Source of the DNA: Bacteroidales bacterium
Lineage (GTDB): Bacteria > Bacteroidota > Bacteroidia > Bacteroidales > WCHB1-69
Length of the DNA stretch: 5,591 nt
Direction of reading: 5' to 3'
NCBI GenBank assembly: GCA_031264975.1
Contig: JAISDH010000110.1
Coordinates: 1 to 5,591, forward strand
Shown piece after piece: positions 4,869 through 5,591 of this stretch. Each line of letters starts with the position of its first letter. Position 1 is the first letter of the stretch. The translations under genes were made by a program, and so were the position numbers. The notes beneath the pieces were generated by a model, which did not search any database, was not told where the DNA came from, and saw nothing but the letters and a program-made list of their open reading frames with translations.

Positions 4869-5591
4869 GTATGCAGGGTATTGTAAAATAATCGCTTTAC
4901 TCGTTTTGTTTTTTCTTCCGGCCGGAGGGTATGCGCAGGGAGATTCGCCGGAAACATTATATACGTTGGCCAATAAATTCCCAGTTCCCGGTGCAGCCTA
5001 TCACCCTCATGTATGGTGGCATTGGCTGGGCAGCAATTTCAGTAAGGAGGGGATAACCAAAGACCTGGAAGCCATGAAGGAATCAGGTATCGGCGGGGCG
5101 ACGATTTTTAATATCGCTTCGTCTGTTCAGGAGTCCCATTTCCCGATGGGAAACAATCCATGGCCGGAACAGACCTTCCGAAGCGAAGCCTGGTGGGATG
5201 CAATGAAGCATACCATGAAAGAAGCGAAACGCCTCGGGCTTAAAATCGGGCTTCATGGTACGCCCGGTTATTCAACGACCGGCGGCCCGTGGATTACGGA
5301 AGAAAAGGGGATGAAAGCGCTCATTAGCAGTAAAACAATCGCGGAAGGCGGGAAATTGCTGGATATTACGTTGCCTATACCGGAATTACCCGAATTTACA
5401 GGCTATGACTCAAGATATACGGAAAACTACAAACCACAGAAAGCATCGAAATACTGGGATATTACCGTAATAGCCGTGCCGGACCATCCGGACGTTTCGG
5501 TGGATGAGGTAATCGAAATCTCCCGTTATATGGATGCCGGAGGACGGCTGAAATGGCAGGCGCCGGAAGGAAAATGGCTGATTTACCGCTA
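4861..5591 (+). CDS. GH106 alpha-L-rhamnosidase, N-terminal part
   Basis: The first 243 codons of a GH106 enzyme are present; the gene runs off the right edge. Family members usually exceed 1000 residues and remove terminal alpha-L-rhamnose, for example from rhamnogalacturonans. The signal peptide has K3 and K9, a hydrophobic core at 10-19 and a likely signal peptidase I site after GYA (Ala 25), so the enzyme is probably periplasmic rather than a lipoprotein. The diagnostic N-terminal segment is HVWWHWLGSNFSKEGI at 50-65, followed by LEAMKESGIGGATIFNI at 69-85. Next come AWWDAMKHTMKEAKRLGLKI near 116-135, a GLHGTPGYSTTGGPW stretch, and TEEKGMK. The catalytic glutamates lie beyond the window. 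The ATG overlaps the stop of the glycosidase gene (ATGAATAA), with AGGG at 4853-4856 as a weak ribosome binding site 4 bases upstream, so translation is probably coupled. No frameshift is seen in the visible part. Confidence 0.95.
   Translation, partial: MNKYAGYCKIIALLVLFFLPAGGYAQGDSPETLYTLANKFPVPGAAYHPHVWWHWLGSNFSKEGITKDLEAMKESGIGGATIFNIASSVQESHFPMGNNPWPEQTFRSEAWWDAMKHTMKEAKRLGLKIGLHGTPGYSTTGGPWITEEKGMKALISSKTIAEGGKLLDITLPIPELPEFTGYDSRYTENYKPQKASKYWDITVIAVPDHPDVSVDEVIEISRYMDAGGRLKWQAPEGKWLIYR

Noticed and set aside
1..5591. CRISPR array, tRNA, rRNA or toxin-antitoxin/defence module
   Set aside because: No regularly spaced repeats, no tRNA-like T-arm or cloverleaf, no rRNA sequence and no gene pair with defence-type motifs were seen on either strand.

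Overview
The window looks like chromosomal DNA of a gut-type Bacteroidales bacterium (Bacteroides, Parabacteroides or a close relative). Four things point there: a Bacteroidota-type promoter box (TAnnTTTG), genes without strong Shine-Dalgarno sequences, lipoproteins with short lipobox signal peptides, and protein families concentrated in this phylum (6-bladed beta-propeller lipoprotein, Lin1244/Lin1753-type DUF4373 protein, GH106).

Layout from left to right. Positions 1-63 may hold the last 20 codons of a plus-strand gene cut by the window edge. Positions 127-1380 (minus) encode an intact 417-residue 6-bladed beta-propeller lipoprotein. Positions 1381-1980 hold no convincing intact gene. They contain a weak promoter for the beta-propeller gene, a short stretch resembling the start of an IS982-type transposase, a cluster of small hairpins, and at the right end a good Bacteroidota promoter. 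That promoter serves a DUF4373 gene (1981-2647) that is broken: an A7 run carries one base too many, the reading frame shifts after codon 103, and the C-terminus appears degraded. Positions 2648-2921 hold only doubtful short ORFs.

From 2922 the DNA changes character. It becomes visibly richer in G+C and carries two overlapping plus-strand genes: a complete 648-residue GH63/trehalase-like (alpha/alpha)6-barrel glycosidase lipoprotein, and the first 243 residues of a GH106 alpha-L-rhamnosidase. They overlap by 8 bases and are presumably co-translated. This is probably the start or an internal part of a polysaccharide utilization locus (PUL) acting on a rhamnose-containing glycan. No SusC/SusD pair or regulator is visible, so the substrate cannot be fixed here.

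Overall, the left half looks like decayed accessory DNA (broken replication-type gene, possible insertion-sequence debris) and the right half like a functional carbohydrate operon joined to it. I see no CRISPR array, tRNA, rRNA or clear new defence system. The points most worth following are the A7 frameshift, the hairpin-rich gene-free segment, and the composition boundary with a possible small ORF coupled to the glycosidase gene.
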